Source: JANNRA01 sp031401035
GTDB taxonomy: Bacteria > Desulfobacterota > Binatia > HRBIN30 > CADEER01
Assembly: GCA_031401035.1 (NCBI GenBank)
Contig: JANNRA010000160.1
Span: 1 to 17,412, forward strand
Reading direction: 5' to 3'
DNA: 17,412 bases
Shown: one piece after another, positions 9,984 through 16,607 of the stretch
How the letters are laid out: every line of letters begins with the position of its first letter
How positions within the stretch are numbered: position 1 is the first letter of the stretch
Notes under the pieces: model-generated
What the model saw: only the letters and a program-made list of their open reading frames with translations
The model's database searches: none
Told to the model about the DNA's origin: nothing
Translations under genes and position numbers: made by a program

Positions 9984-10708
9984 ACGGGGCGGCACCGCGA
10001 CGCGCCCACGCGACGTCCCTGCGCCTGGTGGGGATCTCCTCCTATCCGCGCGGCGGCAGCGGCGTGCGCAGCTCGTTCTCGCTGCCGACCGGCTACGTCG
10101 ACGCGCTGCGCGCCGCCGGCGCGGTGCCGATCGTCCTGCCGACCGGCGAGCGCGACCCCGGCCGGCTGCTCGAACCGCTGGCGGCGCTGGTCGTCTCCGG
10201 CGGCGGCGACGTCGACCCGAAAGCCTACGGCGGCGGCGACCACGACATGGTCTATTCGGTGAACGAGGAACGCGACGCCTTCGAACTCGGCCTGACACGC
10301 GCCGCGCTGGCGGATACGCGTGTGCCGCTGCTGTGCATCTGCCGCGGCCTGCAGGTGCTCAACGTCGTCTGCGGCGGCTCGCTGCACCTGCATCTGCCCG
10401 ACGCCGTCGGCGCGGCGGTGGAGCACCGCCTGCCGGAACGCACGCCGACCGCGCATCCCGTCCGCGTCGACCCCGACAGCCGCCTCGCGGCCATTCTCGG
10501 CACCACTACCTGCGAGGTCGTGTCGTGGCACCACCAGGCCATCGACCGCCTCGGCGACGGTCTGCGCGCCGTGGCGTGGGCCGACGACGGCGTCATCGAA
10601 GCGGTCGAGCACGTCACCCACCCCTGGTGCATCGCCGTGCAATGGCACCCCGAGATGCAACTCGACGACCCTGTCCAGCAGCGCCTCTTCCGCGCGCTAC
10701 TTGGATGA
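9980..10708 (+). CDS. Peptidase C26 / class-I glutamine amidotransferase-like gamma-glutamyl hydrolase (PuuD-like)
   Basis: This 242-residue protein starts at GTG 9980, overlapping the ligase stop in GTGA, with GGAG (9971-9974) five bases upstream, so the two are translationally coupled. It has the class-I amidotransferase hydrolase features: GGGDVDP (oxyanion region), a nucleophile elbow LCICRGLQ with Cys121, WHHQAI, and VQWHPE with His223 and Glu225, completing a Cys-His-Glu triad. Length and motif order fit gamma-glutamyl-GABA hydrolase (PuuD) and related gamma-Glu-amide hydrolases. Its likely role is to remove the gamma-glutamyl group put on by the upstream ligase after the amine part has been processed. 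The oxidase and dehydrogenase steps of the Puu pathway are not adjacent, apart from an SDR beyond the palindromic repeat. Substrate unproven. Confidence 0.88.
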   Translation: MNGAAPRRAHATSLRLVGISSYPRGGSGVRSSFSLPTGYVDALRAAGAVPIVLPTGERDPGRLLEPLAALVVSGGGDVDPKAYGGGDHDMVYSVNEERDAFELGLTRAALADTRVPLLCICRGLQVLNVVCGGSLHLHLPDAVGAAVEHRLPERTPTAHPVRVDPDSRLAAILGTTTCEVVSWHHQAIDRLGDGLRAVAWADDGVIEAVEHVTHPWCIAVQWHPEMQLDDPVQQRLFRALLG

Positions 10709-10716
10709 TGACTTCT

Positions 10717-10844
10717 CAACGCAGAGGCGCGGAGTCCGCAGAGGTGCGCAGAGAGACCGAGAAGGGGCGGTCGTCAGACTGGCCAGCCGTGTCCGTTGAA
10801 ATTCTCTCTCAGCGAACCTCCGCGCCCTCCGCGTCTCCGCGTTG
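10717..10844. repeat. Long imperfect palindrome (40-nt arms), REP/MITE-like
   Basis: The left arm 10717-10756 (starts CAACGCAGAGGCGCGGAG) and right arm 10805-10844 are reverse complements at about 33 of 40 positions, separated by a 48-nt spacer. The arms are purine-rich with periodic G(C/A)GGAG units. From memory, similar 'AACGCGGAG' palindromes are dispersed in many high-GC genomes, but copy number here cannot be judged. No open frame uses it. Confidence 0.75.
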
Positions 10845-10854
10845 AAGTTTTTTT
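10805..10854 (+). terminator. Candidate intrinsic terminator: palindrome arm followed by T7
   Basis: The right arm of the palindrome is followed three bases later by seven Ts (10848-10854), the only stem-plus-T-run in the window. In the plus direction it would end transcripts of the ligase-hydrolase pair. It sits just 6 nt before the AGGAG of the next gene, so it may equally be an attenuator for the SDR. Confidence 0.45.
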
Positions 10855-10871
10855 CCGAAGAGGAGCCGAAC

Positions 10872-11651
10872 ATGTCCACACGCCTCGCCAACAAGGTCGC
10901 CCTCGTCACCGGCGCCGGCAGCGGCATCGGCCGCGCCGCGGCGCGCCGCTTCGCCGCCGAGGGCGCGCGCCTGGTCGTCGCCGACTTCGTCGAGGCACGC
11001 GGCCGCGAGACGGTCGATCTGATCGCCCAGGCCGGCGGCGAGGCCGACTTCGTCCGCGTCGACGTCGCCCGTCCGGCCGAGGTCGAGGCGATGATCGCCT
11101 TCGCCGAGCGCCGCTTCGGCGCCCTGCACGTGCTGTTCAATAATGCCGGCATCTTCCCCGATGCGGACGGCTCGGTGCTCGACACCGACGAAGCGGTCTT
11201 CGACGAGGTCATCGGCGTCAATCTCAAGGGCGTCTTCTTCGGCTGCAAGTACGGCATTCCTGCCATGCTGCGCGCCGGCGGCGGCTCGCTGATCAACACC
11301 GCCTCGTTCGTCGCCGTCCTGGGCTCGGCGACGGCGCAGAGCGCCTACACGGCGTCGAAGGGCGGCGTGCTGGCGCTGACGCGCGAGATCGCCGTCGAGT
11401 TCGCCCGCCAGGGCCTGCGCGCCAACGCCCTGTGCCCGGGGCCGGTCAACACGCCGCTGCTGCAGACCCTGCTCGCCGACCCCGCGGCCCGCGACCGGCG
11501 CCTGGTGCACCTGCCGATGGGGCGCCTCGCCGAGGCCGAGGAGATCGCCAACGCGGCGCTGTTCCTCGCTTCCGACGAGTCGTCCTACGTCAACGGCACC
11601 ACCTTCCTGGTCGACGGCGGCGCCGCCGGCGCCTACGTCACGGCGCTGTGA
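10872..11651 (+). CDS. Classical SDR-family NAD(P)-dependent oxidoreductase
   Basis: This 259-residue classical short-chain dehydrogenase/reductase starts at ATG 10872, six bases after AGGAG (10861-10865). The cofactor motif TGAGSGIG is at 13-20, with Asp38 in VVAD after beta-2 suggesting NAD(H) preference. NNAG is at 90-93, catalytic Ser145 is in NTASFV, and the Tyr159-x3-Lys163 pair is in YTASK. The C-terminus NGTTFLVDGGAA is typical. It acts on an alcohol or ketone that the sequence does not reveal. A 163-bp gap with the palindrome separates it from the ligase-hydrolase pair, so co-function is only a possibility. It converges on the PNPOx-like gene, with a hairpin between. Confidence 0.92.
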   Translation: MSTRLANKVALVTGAGSGIGRAAARRFAAEGARLVVADFVEARGRETVDLIAQAGGEADFVRVDVARPAEVEAMIAFAERRFGALHVLFNNAGIFPDADGSVLDTDEAVFDEVIGVNLKGVFFGCKYGIPAMLRAGGGSLINTASFVAVLGSATAQSAYTASKGGVLALTREIAVEFARQGLRANALCPGPVNTPLLQTLLADPAARDRRLVHLPMGRLAEAEEIANAALFLASDESSYVNGTTFLVDGGAAGAYVTAL

Positions 11652-11674
11652 GGCGCGCCGTGGCTCGGCGCGCC
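11652..11674. terminator. Bidirectional hairpin between convergent genes
   Basis: Two copies of the self-complementary GGCGCGCC (11652-11659 and 11667-11674) flank a 7-nt loop, giving a perfect 8-bp stem. It starts at the base after the SDR stop and ends 14 nt before the stop of the convergent minus-strand gene. There is no T-run. Its position fits a shared, GC-stem-type transcription end. Confidence 0.55.
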
Positions 11675-11687
11675 GCGGTGCTGCGGG

Positions 11688-12299
11688 TCAGCCCGCGGTG
11701 CCGCGCAGGCGCGCCTCGAGCGCGGCGATGCGGGCCTGCAGCGGCGCAACCGCCTCGGCCACCTCCGCCTCGCTGAAGCGCTGCGTGATGTGCTGCGGGC
11801 AGTTCCAGTCGAACGCCGCCACCGTGATCACCAGGGCGCGCTCGACGCGCGCCTCGTAGCCGGGCAGGCGCAGGCGCTCGAGCAGCGCCGCGTCGTCGCC
11901 GGGCTCGACGATGCGCGCGTGGCCGAGCAGCTTCAGGCGCCGCTGGTTGGGGTAGTCCATGAAGAACAACGAGACGCGGTCGTCGCCGGCCAGGTTGCCG
12001 ACGCTGACGTACTGGCGGTTGCCGCGGAAATCGGCGACGGCGAGCGTCGCCTGATCGAGCACCCGCACGAAGCCGCGCGGGCCGCCGCGGTGCTGCACAT
12101 ACGGCCAACCGGTCTCGGAGACCGTCGCCATGTAGAAGCTGTCGCGGCCGGCGATGAACGCCGCCTCCTGCGGCCCCAACGTGTCCTGCCCGGTACCGCC
12201 GCCAGCCTCCATGCGCGCATACGAGGCGCGACTGCCGGCCCGCTCCTGGGCCCGACGAACCGCCGGCGTGAAGGCCAACTGCGCAAACTGATGTGCCAT
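11688..12299 (-). CDS. Pyridoxamine 5'-phosphate oxidase-family (split beta-barrel) flavoprotein
   Basis: These 203 residues start at ATG 12299-12297 with GGAGG four bases upstream. The core is the PNPOx-like split barrel: FIAGRDSFYMATVSETGWPY at about 48-67, GFVRVLDQATLAVADFRGNR, then NLAGDDRVSLFFMDYP and RRLKLLGHARIV. The C-terminal DWNCPQHITQRF followed by a short helical tail is characteristic of a subgroup of bacterial 'PNPOx family' proteins of about 200 residues, distinct from true PdxH. It probably binds FMN (or a related flavin); the reaction is unknown. It is divergent from a LysR-type gene across a 103-bp gap, the usual arrangement for a LysR target, so that regulator may control it. 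Confidence 0.85.
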   Translation of the reverse strand: MAHQFAQLAFTPAVRRAQERAGSRASYARMEAGGGTGQDTLGPQEAAFIAGRDSFYMATVSETGWPYVQHRGGPRGFVRVLDQATLAVADFRGNRQYVSVGNLAGDDRVSLFFMDYPNQRRLKLLGHARIVEPGDDAALLERLRLPGYEARVERALVITVAAFDWNCPQHITQRFSEAEVAEAVAPLQARIAALEARLRGTAG

Positions 12300-12402
12300 G
12301 CATCCTCCGTTTTGTGCCGATCCTGTAAATGACGATCTTCTGGGCGGATGAGAATAGGGCAGTTTGACAACTCACTGTTCCACTGGCTGAAACAATCCGC
12401 GT
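12300..12402. promoter_or_regulatory. Divergent promoter region between the PNPOx-like and LysR genes
   Basis: This 103-bp gap is clearly AT-richer than its flanks. A TTGACA lies on the plus strand at about 12363-12368, in CAGTTTGACAACTCACTG, which has CAGT/ACTG ends and a T-N11-A spacing, the minimal LysR-box signature. The minus strand offers TATTCT as a weak -10. A regulator site is likely from the arrangement, but the exact bases are not fixed. Confidence 0.4.
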
Positions 12403-13302
12403 ATGGATCAGCTCGAGTCGATGCGTGTCTTCGTGGCGGTGGCGGATGCGGGCGGATTCGCCCGCGCGGCGCGGCAGTTGCGCGTCTCGCCGGCGGCGGT
12501 GACGCGGATGGTGGCGGGGTTGGAGGCGGGCATCGGGGCGCGGCTGCTGCATCGCACGACGCGGGTGGTGCGGCTGACGGAGGCGGGCGAGGGGTTTCTC
12601 GCCGACGCGCGGCGCATCCTGATGGAACTCGAGGACGCGGCGGCGGCGGCGGCGGGATCGCACGGCGAACTGCGCGGCGGGGTGTCGGTGACGGCGTCGG
12701 AGATGTTCGGGCGCATGCACGTCGCGCCGTTGGCGCTGGCGTTTCTGGCGCGCCATGCGGGGGTGACGGTGCGGACGCTGTTCGTCGATCGCCGCGTCGA
12801 TCTCGTCGACGAGGGCATCGACGTCGCGGTGCGCATCGGGCCGTTGCCGGATTCGGCGCTGGCGGCGGTACGCGTCGGCGAAGTGCGGCGGGTGGTCTGC
12901 GCGGCGCCGGCCTATCTCGCCCGGCGCGGCGCACCCACGGGGCCGGCCGATCTGGCCGCGCATGACGTCATCGCGGTCTCGAGTCTGACGCCGGCGCGCG
13001 ATTGGAACTTCGCCGGAGCGGCCGGCGCCGCGCGCGTGGCGCTGGCGCCGCGCTTCACCACCAACGCGCCGGACGTCGCCATCGCCGCGGTGGTCGCCGG
13101 GCACGGCGTATCGCTGTTGATCTCCTACATGGTCCGCCGCGAGTTGTACGGCGGCGCGCTGGTCGAGCTGCTGCCGGCGTGGGCGGGGCCGCCGCTGCCG
13201 GTGCACGTCGTGCACCACGCCGGCCGCCGCGCCTCGGCGCGCGTGCGCGCCTTCGTCGAGCACGCGGTGGCGACCCTGCGCGCTGTGCTGGAAGCGCCCT
13301 GA
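12403..13302 (+). CDS. LysR-family transcriptional regulator
   Basis: These 299 residues match the usual LysR length. Residues 1-60 form the winged helix-turn-helix: MDQLESMRVFVAVADAGGFA, then ARQLRVSPAAVTRMVAGLEA and LLHRTTRVVRLTEAG. Residues about 90-295 are the substrate-binding (periplasmic-binding-like) effector domain, with VDLVDEGIDVAVRIGPLPDS typical of the subgroup related to DsdC/AaeR-like regulators. The start is the ATG at 12403; no strong Shine-Dalgarno precedes it. Codons in the first third end in G (GCG, CGG) more than neighbouring genes, which favour C; this may be local drift or different origin. The divergent PNPOx-like gene is the most likely target besides itself. It converges on the sterol desaturase-family gene with only 22 bp between stops. 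Confidence 0.93.
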   Translation: MDQLESMRVFVAVADAGGFARAARQLRVSPAAVTRMVAGLEAGIGARLLHRTTRVVRLTEAGEGFLADARRILMELEDAAAAAAGSHGELRGGVSVTASEMFGRMHVAPLALAFLARHAGVTVRTLFVDRRVDLVDEGIDVAVRIGPLPDSALAAVRVGEVRRVVCAAPAYLARRGAPTGPADLAAHDVIAVSSLTPARDWNFAGAAGAARVALAPRFTTNAPDVAIAAVVAGHGVSLLISYMVRRELYGGALVELLPAWAGPPLPVHVVHHAGRRASARVRAFVEHAVATLRAVLEAP

Positions 13303-13324
13303 GCGGCGGCGCGGGCGCTCTCCC

Positions 13325-14143
13325 TCAGCGGGACCAGGCGCGGCGCTGGAAGGGGTAGCGGAGCATCGCCCACACATCGGGCAGCGCCGCCTGGTCGGGG
13401 AGGCCGAAGGCGTCGGGCTGCGGCGCGCCGGCGGGCAGGCGGTAGGTGCCGAAAAGCACGTCGTAGAACGAGAAGAAGACGGCGAAGTTGGCGCCGGCGG
13501 CGCCGGCGTCGCGGGCGTGATGCCAGCGGTGCACGGCCGGGCTGACAAAGACGCGGTCGAGGGCGCCGTAGGACCAGCGCACGTTGGCGTGCGTGTACAG
13601 GCTGTAGACGCGCCGCAGCGTCGCCTGCAGGGCGATCACCTCGGCGCCGAACCCGGCGAGGACCAGTGGGACGACGATCAGCACGTGCGTGGCGAGCAGT
13701 TGCAGGGGGTGGTCGCGCTCGTTGGTGAGCCAGTCGATCTCCTCGGCGCTGTGGTGCACGGCGTGGATCGGCCACAGCCAGCGGGCGTGGAAGAGGCGGT
13801 GCTTCCAGTAGGCGCAGAGGTCGGCGAGCAGCAGCGCGGCGAGCAGTTGGGCGGCGAACGGCCAGGCGTCGATGCGGCCGCGCGCCGCGTCGAGGTAGGC
13901 GTAGCCGGTGCCGGCGAGGAACAGGGTGACCAGGCCGGTGATGGCCAGGCTGGTCAGCGGCGTGACGACGATCGGGTTGGCGAACGACAGCAGCAGGTCG
14001 GCGGCGCTGCCCTGCCGCCAGGCCCGCTGCCGCGGCCGCGCCGGCCACAGGCGCTCGATGGTGACGAAGGCGGCCGCGCAGGCGAGCAGGATCAGCCCCG
14101 GCCAGAGCAGGAAGGCGTGGACGAAATCGACGAGCGCCCGCAT
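13325..14143 (-). CDS. Sterol desaturase / fatty acid hydroxylase superfamily membrane protein
   Basis: These 272 residues (from ATG 14143-14141) carry the three histidine clusters of the di-iron membrane hydroxylase family: HRLFH (115-119), HAVHH (127-131) and HRWHH (205-209), plus His145 in ERDHP and His185 in YTHANV. Hydrophobic segments at about 8-28, 55-78, 97-112 and 150-172 flank them, giving the usual membrane topology with the iron site on the cytoplasmic side. A GTG at 14173 would add ten residues; neither start has a Shine-Dalgarno, and I prefer the ATG because the hydrophobic N-terminus follows directly. It should hydroxylate or desaturate a lipid C-H bond with O2; the substrate (sterol, hopanoid, carotenoid or alkyl lipid) is not determinable. 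No ferredoxin or reductase is adjacent. Confidence 0.9.
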   Translation of the reverse strand: MRALVDFVHAFLLWPGLILLACAAAFVTIERLWPARPRQRAWRQGSAADLLLSFANPIVVTPLTSLAITGLVTLFLAGTGYAYLDAARGRIDAWPFAAQLLAALLLADLCAYWKHRLFHARWLWPIHAVHHSAEEIDWLTNERDHPLQLLATHVLIVVPLVLAGFGAEVIALQATLRRVYSLYTHANVRWSYGALDRVFVSPAVHRWHHARDAGAAGANFAVFFSFYDVLFGTYRLPAGAPQPDAFGLPDQAALPDVWAMLRYPFQRRAWSR

Positions 14144-14362
14144 CCGCGGTAGCCGATGCAAAGCAGGGGCCACCGCGCGGAAGGAAAACCCGGTCTCCTC
14201 ATAAGACCTCGGGATTGCGGAGCCGGGCAGGCCTGGCTCTGTTCAGAACCGCACCGTCCGGCCGTTCAGGCCTGTCCACGGCGCACGGCAGCAAAGCGCC
14301 GGGCGCCGCCGGCTTGCTGGCACGCCGCTTGCCTTAGTCCCTCTGCAGATTCGGGGGTGGAC

Positions 14363-14503
14363 ATGGCAAAGCAGGTCATCGCAACCGGTAAGTGGTCGAA
14401 AGTGCTGAAGCGCTGGCAGATGGTCGTGGCCATCCGGCGGCCCGGGACGGACGCCTCGGCGAGCCGTCAGGGGACGCGCCCGGCCCCGAAGGGGCGGGAC
14501 TGA
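14363..14503 (+). CDS. Possible small basic protein (46 aa), unknown
   Basis: The frame starts at ATG 14363 after GGGGGTGG (spacing very short) and encodes 46 residues. The N-terminal half has a Lys/Trp-rich pattern (MAKQVIATGKWSKVLKRWQM) and a short hydrophobic MVVAI; the C-terminal half is polar and basic (RPAPKGRD). A 9-bp hairpin starts 16 nt after the stop. No family is recognised. In a region this GC-rich, an open frame of this length occurs by chance, so it is a candidate only. Confidence 0.25.
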   Translation: MAKQVIATGKWSKVLKRWQMVVAIRRPGTDASASRQGTRPAPKGRD

Positions 14504-14518
14504 CGCCTGCCCTCGGGC

Positions 14519-14545
14519 GGTGCCGGCCACGGCCGCGCCGGCACC
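14519..14545 (+). terminator. Perfect 9-bp stem-loop
   Basis: GGTGCCGGC (14519-14527) pairs exactly with 14537-14545 across a 9-nt loop. There is no T-run. It sits just past the small ORF candidate and about 140 nt before the secreted-protein gene, so it could end a small transcript or be part of a leader. Confidence 0.35.
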
Positions 14546-14665
14546 ACGGCGACTCTGCGGTGCGGTGCCTGGCTTCGGCCGAGTTTCCAGCCCCGCCCCC
14601 CCGCCCGGGCAGCCGGCTGCCGCGTCGCTGAAAACGCGACGCCATTCCCCTCCCCCCGCGCCACC

Positions 14666-14671
14666 TGCTAC
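14666..14671 (+). promoter_or_regulatory. TGCTAC element, candidate -10 of a near-leaderless promoter
   Basis: TGCTAC begins 16 nt before the GTG at 14682, in CCACCTGCTACAGGCCCGCGC. No Shine-Dalgarno is present before this start. This is the third occurrence of the motif at this distance in the window, and may drive the secreted protein-P450-SDR unit. Confidence 0.35.
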
Positions 14672-14681
14672 AGGCCCGCGC

Positions 14682-15389
14682 GTGAAGTCGCTGTGCGTGG
14701 CCGTTGCCGTCTGTCTCGCCGCCGCGCCGGCGTATGCCCTGTTCGGCTTCGACGCCGGCGGCCTCGGTCGCATCTGGGCCGCGACCCTGGCCGAATCGCG
14801 CAGCGGCGCCGCACCCGCGCCGGTGCCGGTGCGCCTCGAGCTGCGCGGCTTCGACGCCTGTCCGGAGAACGAGGATCCGGCGACGCTGGCGCAGCCGCGC
14901 CCGCGCGACTGCCGCTTCGAGGCGCAACTCGCCGACCACATCGCGGCCAGCGGCCGCTTCGCGCAGGTCTACCGCCAGCCGCAGCCGGCCGGCGAGGTCG
15001 ATCTCGTCGTCACGCCGCTGCGCTCGCGCGTCGCCGTGCAGCGCACATACATTCCCGCCCTGAAAGTCGTCTTGTGGGTGACGCTCGGCTTCTACGCGTT
15101 GACGCCCGGCCCGGTGCAGACGGACGTCGAGTCGTACGACCTGGCGCTGACCCTGACGGCCCCGGATGGCACGCCGCTGGCGACGGTCGGGGAGGCGCAC
15201 GAGGCGCAGCACCGCGTCTCCTCGTACAGCAGCGACGCGGTGCTGCCCGATGACCTCGCCGCGGCGCTCGGGCCGGCGCGCGTCGAGCAATTGCAGCCGG
15301 TCATCTGCGACGGGCCGCACGCGCCCGAGGCGGTGCGCGCGCTGCTCGACGCCTTGGCCGGCGCCGCCGCCGCCGCGCCGCGGCGCTGA
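14682..15389 (+). CDS. Exported protein of unknown function
   Basis: I recognise no family. The 235 residues start at GTG 14682; the first 20 (KSLCVAVAVCLAAAPAYA) form a clear signal peptide. The mature part begins FGFDAGGLGRIW, then has an acidic/cysteine patch (FDACPENEDPATL, DCRFEAQLADHIAASGRFAQVY) reminiscent of periplasmic or lipoprotein-like proteins that report a 'VDLVVTP' beta-strand. A hydrophobic stretch at about 126-143 (ALKVVLWVTLGFYALTPGP) may insert in a membrane. A further beta-rich part (YDLALTLTAPDG) and an Ala-rich C-terminus follow. Three cysteines remain after cleavage. Its stop lies 13 bp before the P450 start, so it is probably co-transcribed with the P450 and SDR, but no functional link is evident. 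Confidence 0.7.
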   Translation: MKSLCVAVAVCLAAAPAYALFGFDAGGLGRIWAATLAESRSGAAPAPVPVRLELRGFDACPENEDPATLAQPRPRDCRFEAQLADHIAASGRFAQVYRQPQPAGEVDLVVTPLRSRVAVQRTYIPALKVVLWVTLGFYALTPGPVQTDVESYDLALTLTAPDGTPLATVGEAHEAQHRVSSYSSDAVLPDDLAAALGPARVEQLQPVICDGPHAPEAVRALLDALAGAAAAAPRR

Positions 15390-15402
15390 GGCGAGGGAAC
15401 GC

Positions 15403-16587
15403 ATGGAGCTCAACCCGTTCTCCTACGCGTTCCACGCCGACCCGTACCCGACCTACCGCGCCCTGCGCCGCGCGGCGCCGGTGTATCGCAACGACGCACT
15501 CGACTTCTGGGCGCTGTCGCGCTGGGACGACGTGCTGGCCGCGGCGCTCGATCACGACACCTACAGCTCGGCCAAGGGCACCGTGCTGGAGATCGACCCG
15601 GCGATGATCGACGCCTACCCGATCATCCTGTTCATGGACCCGCCGCGCCAGACGCGTCTGCGCCGCCTGGTCAGCAAGGCCTTCACGCCGGCCCGCATCG
15701 GCGCCCTCGAGCCCTTCATCCGCGCCACGGCGGTCGAGCTGCTCGACGGCCTCGCGCCCGCCGGCCGCTGCGACTTCATCGCCGACTTCGCCGCGCGGCT
15801 GCCGATCGCGGTGATCTGCGCGCTGATCGGCGTGCCGGCGGTGGATCGCGAGCGGGTGCGCGAGTGGACCGCCGCGGCGTTGGCGCGCGACCCCGACAGT
15901 CCGGCGATCCCCGCCGCGGCGATGGCCGCCAGCGCCGAGATCATGCGCTACTTCTACGGCCTGGCGACGGAGAAGCGGCGCCAGCCCGACGATGGCATGA
16001 TCAGCCTGCTCGCCCACGCCGAGGTGGCCGACGACGACGGCGTGCCGCAGCGCCTCAGCGACACCGAGCTGATCGGCTTCTGCAACCTGCTCGCCGCCGC
16101 CGGCAACGAGACGGTGACCAAGCTGCTCGGCAACGCCATTGTCCTGCTCGCCCGCCATCCCGAGCAACGCCGCGCCCTGGGCGCGGATCCGGCCCGCATT
16201 CCGGCCGCGGTCGAGGAGTGCCTGCGCTACTGGCCGCCGTCGCAATACCAGGGCCGTACGCTGACCCGGCCGGTGACCCTGCACGGCGTCGCCCTGGCCG
16301 CCGAGGCGCGCGTGCTGCTGCTCACCGGCTCGGCCTGCCGCGACGAGCGGCAGTTCGCCGACGCCGACCGCTTCGACATCGCCCGCGGCCGCGACATGCC
16401 GCTGCAGATGGCCTTCGGGCACGGCGCCCACAAGTGCCTCGGCGCCGCGCTGGCGCGCCTCGAGGCGCGCGTCGCGCTGGAGGAGCTGCACGCCCGCATC
16501 CCGGACTACGCCGTCGACGAGGCGGCGTGCACGCGCGTGCACATGAGCAACGTACACGGCTTCGCCAGCGTGCCGATGACCTGGTGA
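15403..16587 (+). CDS. Cytochrome P450
   Basis: This 394-residue soluble bacterial class-I-type P450 starts at ATG 15403 after GAGGGAA. It contains the substrate/oxygen helix motif AAAGNETVTK (Gly234, Glu236, Thr237), the K-helix ExxR (Glu272-Arg275, EECLRY), and the heme-binding loop FGHGAHKCLGAALARLE with Cys345 as thiolate ligand. DPPRQTRLRRLVSKAFTPAR (C-helix region) is also typical. There is no N-terminal membrane anchor. It is a monooxygenase that needs ferredoxin and reductase partners, none of which are in the window. The neighbouring SDR-fold gene, 20 bp downstream, suggests oxidation of an alcohol or ketone product, and the nearby sterol desaturase-like gene hints at lipid or terpenoid substrates, but that is conjecture. 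CYP family not assigned. Confidence 0.95.
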   Translation: MELNPFSYAFHADPYPTYRALRRAAPVYRNDALDFWALSRWDDVLAAALDHDTYSSAKGTVLEIDPAMIDAYPIILFMDPPRQTRLRRLVSKAFTPARIGALEPFIRATAVELLDGLAPAGRCDFIADFAARLPIAVICALIGVPAVDRERVREWTAAALARDPDSPAIPAAAMAASAEIMRYFYGLATEKRRQPDDGMISLLAHAEVADDDGVPQRLSDTELIGFCNLLAAAGNETVTKLLGNAIVLLARHPEQRRALGADPARIPAAVEECLRYWPPSQYQGRTLTRPVTLHGVALAAEARVLLLTGSACRDERQFADADRFDIARGRDMPLQMAFGHGAHKCLGAALARLEARVALEELHARIPDYAVDEAACTRVHMSNVHGFASVPMTW

Positions 16588-16607
16588 GCGGGAGCTAGGA
16601 GGGACGC

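Larger units (their letters stand above)
14144..14681. other. Largely gene-free divergent region with several hairpins
   Basis: This stretch of about 540 bp lies between the minus-strand desaturase-family gene and the plus-strand secreted protein. It holds one weak small-ORF candidate (14363-14503), an inverted repeat GGTCT/AGACC (14192-14196 with 14204-14208) in the desaturase upstream region, two copies of palindromic CAGGCCTG 39 bp apart (14228 and 14267), and hairpins at 14519-14545 and 14623-14641. No tRNA or mobile-element ends are recognised. Confidence 0.5.

Noticed and set aside
8586..10298. Minus-strand open frame opposite the ligase and hydrolase
   Set aside because: The plus strand carries the full glutamine synthetase and C26 motifs; the minus frame is an Arg/Ala-rich shadow.
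11638..13548. Minus-strand 636-codon frame across PNPOx and LysR genes
   Set aside because: It spans three genes in other frames and matches nothing; the LysR and PNPOx frames have clear domains.
15301..16557. Minus-strand open frame opposite the P450
   Set aside because: The P450 motifs (AGxET, ExxR, FGHGAHKC) are on the plus strand.
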